Shown one piece after another: positions 61,508-64,000 of a DNA stretch of 64,000 bases. The notes beneath the pieces were generated by a model. It had not been told where the DNA came from and searched no databases. It was given only the letters and a program-made list of their open reading frames with translations. The stretch covers positions 103,880 through 167,879 of the forward strand of contig NZ_QLIX01000010.1 in assembly GCF_003258945.1 (NCBI RefSeq), written 5' to 3'. The DNA comes from Roseicella frigidaeris (GTDB taxonomy: Bacteria; Pseudomonadota; Alphaproteobacteria; Acetobacterales; Acetobacteraceae). The translations under genes and the position numbers were made by a program. Numbering within the stretch: the first letter of the stretch is position 1; the number at the start of each line of letters is the position of its first letter.

Positions 61508-63616
61508 TCAGGACTCTCCCTTCCAGATCGCCAGCGCGTCCAGCGCCTCGGCGCCCGCCGTCGTCGCGCGCAGCGGGTTCACTTCGAGCGAGAGGAGATC
61601 GGGGCCGAGGGCGAGCGCCGCATCGCCGATGCTTGCCACAGCCTCGGCCGCCTTCCGCCGGTCGATGCCGGGCGTGCCGCGATAGCCGTCCAGCAGCTTC
61701 GCGCCGCGCAACTCCGACAGCATCTCCAGCACCTCGGCCGGCGTCACCGGCAGCAGGCGGATGGCGGTGTCGCGCAGCGCCTCCACCCAGATGCCGCCGA
61801 GGCCGACCGCGATGGCCGGGCCCCAGAGCGGGTCGCGCAGCACGCCGACGAAGAGCTCGATGCCGGCGTCGCGGCGCATCGGCCCGACCAGGATGCCCTC
61901 GATCCGCGCCTCCGGCTTCGCCGCGCGCACGCTCGCCATGATGCGCCCGAAGCCCTCGGCGACCGCCGCCTCGCCCTCGAGGTTCAGCAGCACGCCGCCG
62001 ATATCGGATTTATGCGCGATGTCGGGCGAGGCGATCTTCAGCACCGCCGGGCCGCCGAGTGCGGCCGCCGCGCGCACCGCCTCGGCGGCGCTGCGGGCCA
62101 GCGTCAGCGGCACCACCGGCACGCCGCGACCGCCGAGATAGGCGAGCGTCGCATGCTCGCTCGCCGGCCGTTCGGGCGCCGGCGCGGGGGCCGGCGGCGC
62201 CGCGGGCAGGCCGCGCTCCTGCCGCTCGGCCCAGGCGAAGGCGCGGCCGATGGCCCCCAGCCCGTGCAGCACGCCGCTGCCGAGATAGGAGATGCCGGTC
62301 TCGGCCAGCAGCGCCCGGCCCGGCTCCTGCACCGGCCGGGCCATGACGCTCAGCATCACCGCGGGCTTGCCGGCGGCAGCGAAGCCCTTGCCGATCTGGC
62401 GCACGATCTCGCCGCGATAGCCGGCGATCTCCTCCGGCGTGTCCGGCAGGTCCATGAAGCAGGCGAGCAGGCCGAGCGAGGGATCGCCGCCGAAGGCCGG
62501 CAGGGAGCGGGCGAAGAGCGAGGCGTCGAGCATCGCGCCGCCGGTCACGTCGAGCGGGTTGTTCGGCGTGCCGAAGGCGGGGAGGATCTCGCGCAGCGCC
62601 GCGCGCGTCGGCTCGGCAAGGCGCGGCACCGCGACGCCGGCGGTCTCGGCATGGTCGGCCGCCATCTCGCAGATGCCGCCCGAGATGGAGACGAGGCCGA
62701 GCCGGCGGTCCCGCAGATGCCCGGTGCGGGCCAGCAGCGCGGCGGTGAAGACCAGGTCCTCGATGCAGGAGACGCGTATGATGCCGAGCTGGCGGCAGAC
62801 CGCCTCGAAGACCCGGTCGTCGCCGACCAGGGAGCCGGTATGCGCCTCGGCCGCCCGCGCCGCGGTCTCGCTGGCGCCGATCTTGATGGCGACGATCGGC
62901 TTGTCGGCGGCGAGCGCCCGGCGCGCCGCGGCGGCCAGCAGCGGCGCGTCGTGCACCGTCTCGAGGAAGAGGCCGATCACCTTGGTCGCCGGGTCCTCGA
63001 CCAGGAAGTCGACGACGCGGGCGACGTTCACATCCGCCTCGTTGCCGGTCGAGACCTGGTAGGAGAGGCCGATGCCCTGGCGATGCGCGAAGCCGGCGAT
63101 GAAGCCCGCCGTCGCGCCGCTCTGCGAGACGACGCCGATGCTGCCGCCCTGCAGGACCGGCATGGGCGGCTGGGTGGTCCAGATCGGCACCCGGTCGGCA
63201 TAGTTGATGAAGCCGAGGCAGTTGGGCCCCAGCAAGGTCACCCCTTGCGCCCGCGCCGCGGCCAGCAGCGCCTCCTGCCGCAGCGCGCCCTCGGCGCCCA
63301 CCTCGGCGAAGCCGGAGGTCAGCACCACGGCATGGCGGATGCCGGCGGCGTTGAGATCGGCGAAGGCCTCGGCGATCGCCTGCTCCGGCACCATCAGCAG
63401 CGCCGCATCGACCGGCTTGCCGATGGCGGCGCAGGAGGTGGCGGCGGGCAGGCCATGCACCGTGCCGCCCTTGCGGCTGACCGGATGGACCTTGCCGGCG
63501 AATCCCAGCCGCTCGAAATTGGCGAAGGCGGCGGTGCTCCAGATGGAGCGCTCCGTCGCGCCGACCAGGGCCACCGAGCGGGCGCGGAACAGGCCGGCGA
63601 GGGAGGCGGCGCTCAT
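61508..63616 (-). CDS. Acetate--CoA ligase (ADP-forming)-like protein, paralogue 2
   Basis: 702 residues. Same architecture as the protein at 54858-57020: CoA-binding (VALVGATERSIWSTAAFANF), ligase region (IGVVSQSGATAGFIAGFAHR; HTGSLVGDDRVFEAVCRQLG) and ATP-grasp (AVLKIASPDIAHKSDIGGVL; LWGPAIAVGLGGIWVEALRD; LSLEVNPLRAT). Start ATG 63616. It leads the operon with the thiolase and hydratase genes, so likely activates or releases the pathway's CoA thioester. Substrate unknown. Confidence 0.86.
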   Translation of the reverse strand: MSAASLAGLFRARSVALVGATERSIWSTAAFANFERLGFAGKVHPVSRKGGTVHGLPAATSCAAIGKPVDAALLMVPEQAIAEAFADLNAAGIRHAVVLTSGFAEVGAEGALRQEALLAAARAQGVTLLGPNCLGFINYADRVPIWTTQPPMPVLQGGSIGVVSQSGATAGFIAGFAHRQGIGLSYQVSTGNEADVNVARVVDFLVEDPATKVIGLFLETVHDAPLLAAAARRALAADKPIVAIKIGASETAARAAEAHTGSLVGDDRVFEAVCRQLGIIRVSCIEDLVFTAALLARTGHLRDRRLGLVSISGGICEMAADHAETAGVAVPRLAEPTRAALREILPAFGTPNNPLDVTGGAMLDASLFARSLPAFGGDPSLGLLACFMDLPDTPEEIAGYRGEIVRQIGKGFAAAGKPAVMLSVMARPVQEPGRALLAETGISYLGSGVLHGLGAIGRAFAWAERQERGLPAAPPAPAPAPERPASEHATLAYLGGRGVPVVPLTLARSAAEAVRAAAALGGPAVLKIASPDIAHKSDIGGVLLNLEGEAAVAEGFGRIMASVRAAKPEARIEGILVGPMRRDAGIELFVGVLRDPLWGPAIAVGLGGIWVEALRDTAIRLLPVTPAEVLEMLSELRGAKLLDGYRGTPGIDRRKAAEAVASIGDAALALGPDLLSLEVNPLRATTAGAEALDALAIWKGES

Positions 63617-63860
63617 CGGCGCGCCGCCCTGGCTGCGGCACGGGCCGGCATACGGCCCGTGATTCGGTCGGGCATGGACGGTCTCCCCTGTCGCGCGGGC
63701 GAGAGCGGCGTCCCCCTGCCCGTCTTGTCCCGGCCAGGGAAGCGCGATACCGCGCGCTTGTCCATGCGGCGGCCGGCGCAGGGCGGCTCATACCCGGCGC
63801 AGGCCGGTGAAACCGTCCTGCGCTCGGTATCATACGAACGGCATGAATGGCTCGTTCATG
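63617..63860. promoter_or_regulatory. Upstream region of the ligase-thiolase-hydratase operon
   Basis: No gene is seen between the ligase start and the REP element. It should contain the operon promoter, but none was confidently placed. GGCATGAA (63840-63847) and TTCATGCC (63855-63862) form a perfect 8-bp inverted repeat immediately before the REP core. Confidence 0.4.
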
Positions 63861-63905
63861 CCGAGCGCCCGAACGGGCGCCGCGGCTTATGCCGCGCAGC
63901 CAAGC
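63861..63905. repeat. Family A REP-like repeat truncated by an IS element
   Basis: These 45 nt equal 59120-59164 except one C/T change; homology then stops dead at 63905/63906, where an IS110-like sequence starts. The flanking TCGGTATCATAC upstream parallels TCGGTCTCATAC at the 59.1 kb copy. Confidence 0.85.
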
Positions 63906-64000
63906 AACTGTCTTTTGTGTGAATGTGGTGTTTTAGGCTGGGGCGTAGGGTTTGTTGTCGCGGATGAGTGCGTTGGCGAGGACGATGAGCTTTCGCATGA
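63906..64000 (-). mobile_element. Right end of an IS110-type insertion sequence
   Basis: The minus strand from 64000 encodes MRKLIVLANALIRDNKPYAP then Ala and stop TAA at 63933, the usual C-terminus of IS110-family recombinases. The remaining 27 nt (63906-63932), AT-rich against the surroundings, are its short 3' end. The rest of the element is outside the window. A short 3' end fits the IS110 subgroup more than IS1111, but the visible piece is small. Confidence 0.65.

Overview
The window is very GC-rich (the coding frames are saturated with G/C third positions) and reads like an alphaproteobacterium of the Acetobacteraceae type (Roseomonas-like; inferred from gene content, not proven). Supporting signs are an NDUFA12 complex I accessory subunit beside MlaD and DUF2155 genes, orphan TRAP and Bug-type solute-binding proteins, a dmeRF metal-efflux pair, a Tat-exported PhoD phosphatase and an isoquinoline-oxidoreductase-type molybdoenzyme. 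No rRNA or tRNA gene was recognised.

Layout. 1-5.1 kb: histidine utilisation genes (hutU cut by the window edge, and hutF) separated by a head-to-head lipid phosphatase/lipid kinase pair. An abruptly AT-rich island starts inside the 3' end of hutF and carries a small bacterial-PH membrane protein. 5.1-13.8 kb: a threefold 129-bp tandem repeat, a transposase-derived protein, a Ni/Co-type repressor-exporter pair with a visible operator, a TRAP binding protein, small secreted proteins, a CHAP lipoprotein and a double cold-shock-domain protein with a Gly/Arg-rich linker. 13.8-23.8 kb: PhoD, a toxin-antitoxin pair with a palindromic operator, a protein with a ribonucleotide-reductase-like TSCPD tail, the NDUFA12-MlaD-DUF2155 block, an acetyltransferase and a CorA-family transporter. 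23.8-28.0 kb: a tightly coupled three-gene cassette (EamA transporter, PD-(D/E)XK nuclease fused to a Schlafen-like helicase, unknown protein) bracketed by inverted copies of a dispersed repeat. 28-34.4 kb: a tripartite-tricarboxylate binding protein, an acrylyl-CoA reductase-like enzyme, YbaK and the molybdoenzyme.

34.4-50.6 kb is a biosynthetic locus of the aryl polyene/xanthomonadin type. An 11-gene, mostly overlapping minus-strand operon (ACP, membrane protein, acyl-AMP ligase, two hotdog dehydratases, acyltransferase, LolA, MMPL exporter, ketosynthase, chain-length factor, ketoreductase) lies next to two methyltransferases, a PlsC-type acyltransferase, a GT2 glycosyltransferase, a polysaccharide deacetylase, a flavin-dependent halogenase-like enzyme and a thioesterase. 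The likely product is an outer-membrane-anchored polyene pigment, possibly halogenated. No ammonia lyase, second ACP or second complete ketosynthase is visible.

50.7-63.6 kb holds CoA-ester catabolism: an ACAD10/11-like dehydrogenase and phosphotransferase pair, a quinone oxidoreductase, two acetate-CoA-ligase-like proteins, a PRISE-type reductase, an SDR, an enoyl-CoA hydratase and a thiolase-like protein. Its intergenic gaps carry a palindromic (REP-like) repeat family that also forms the 5.1 kb tandem array. At the right edge an IS110-type element appears to be inserted into one copy of that repeat.
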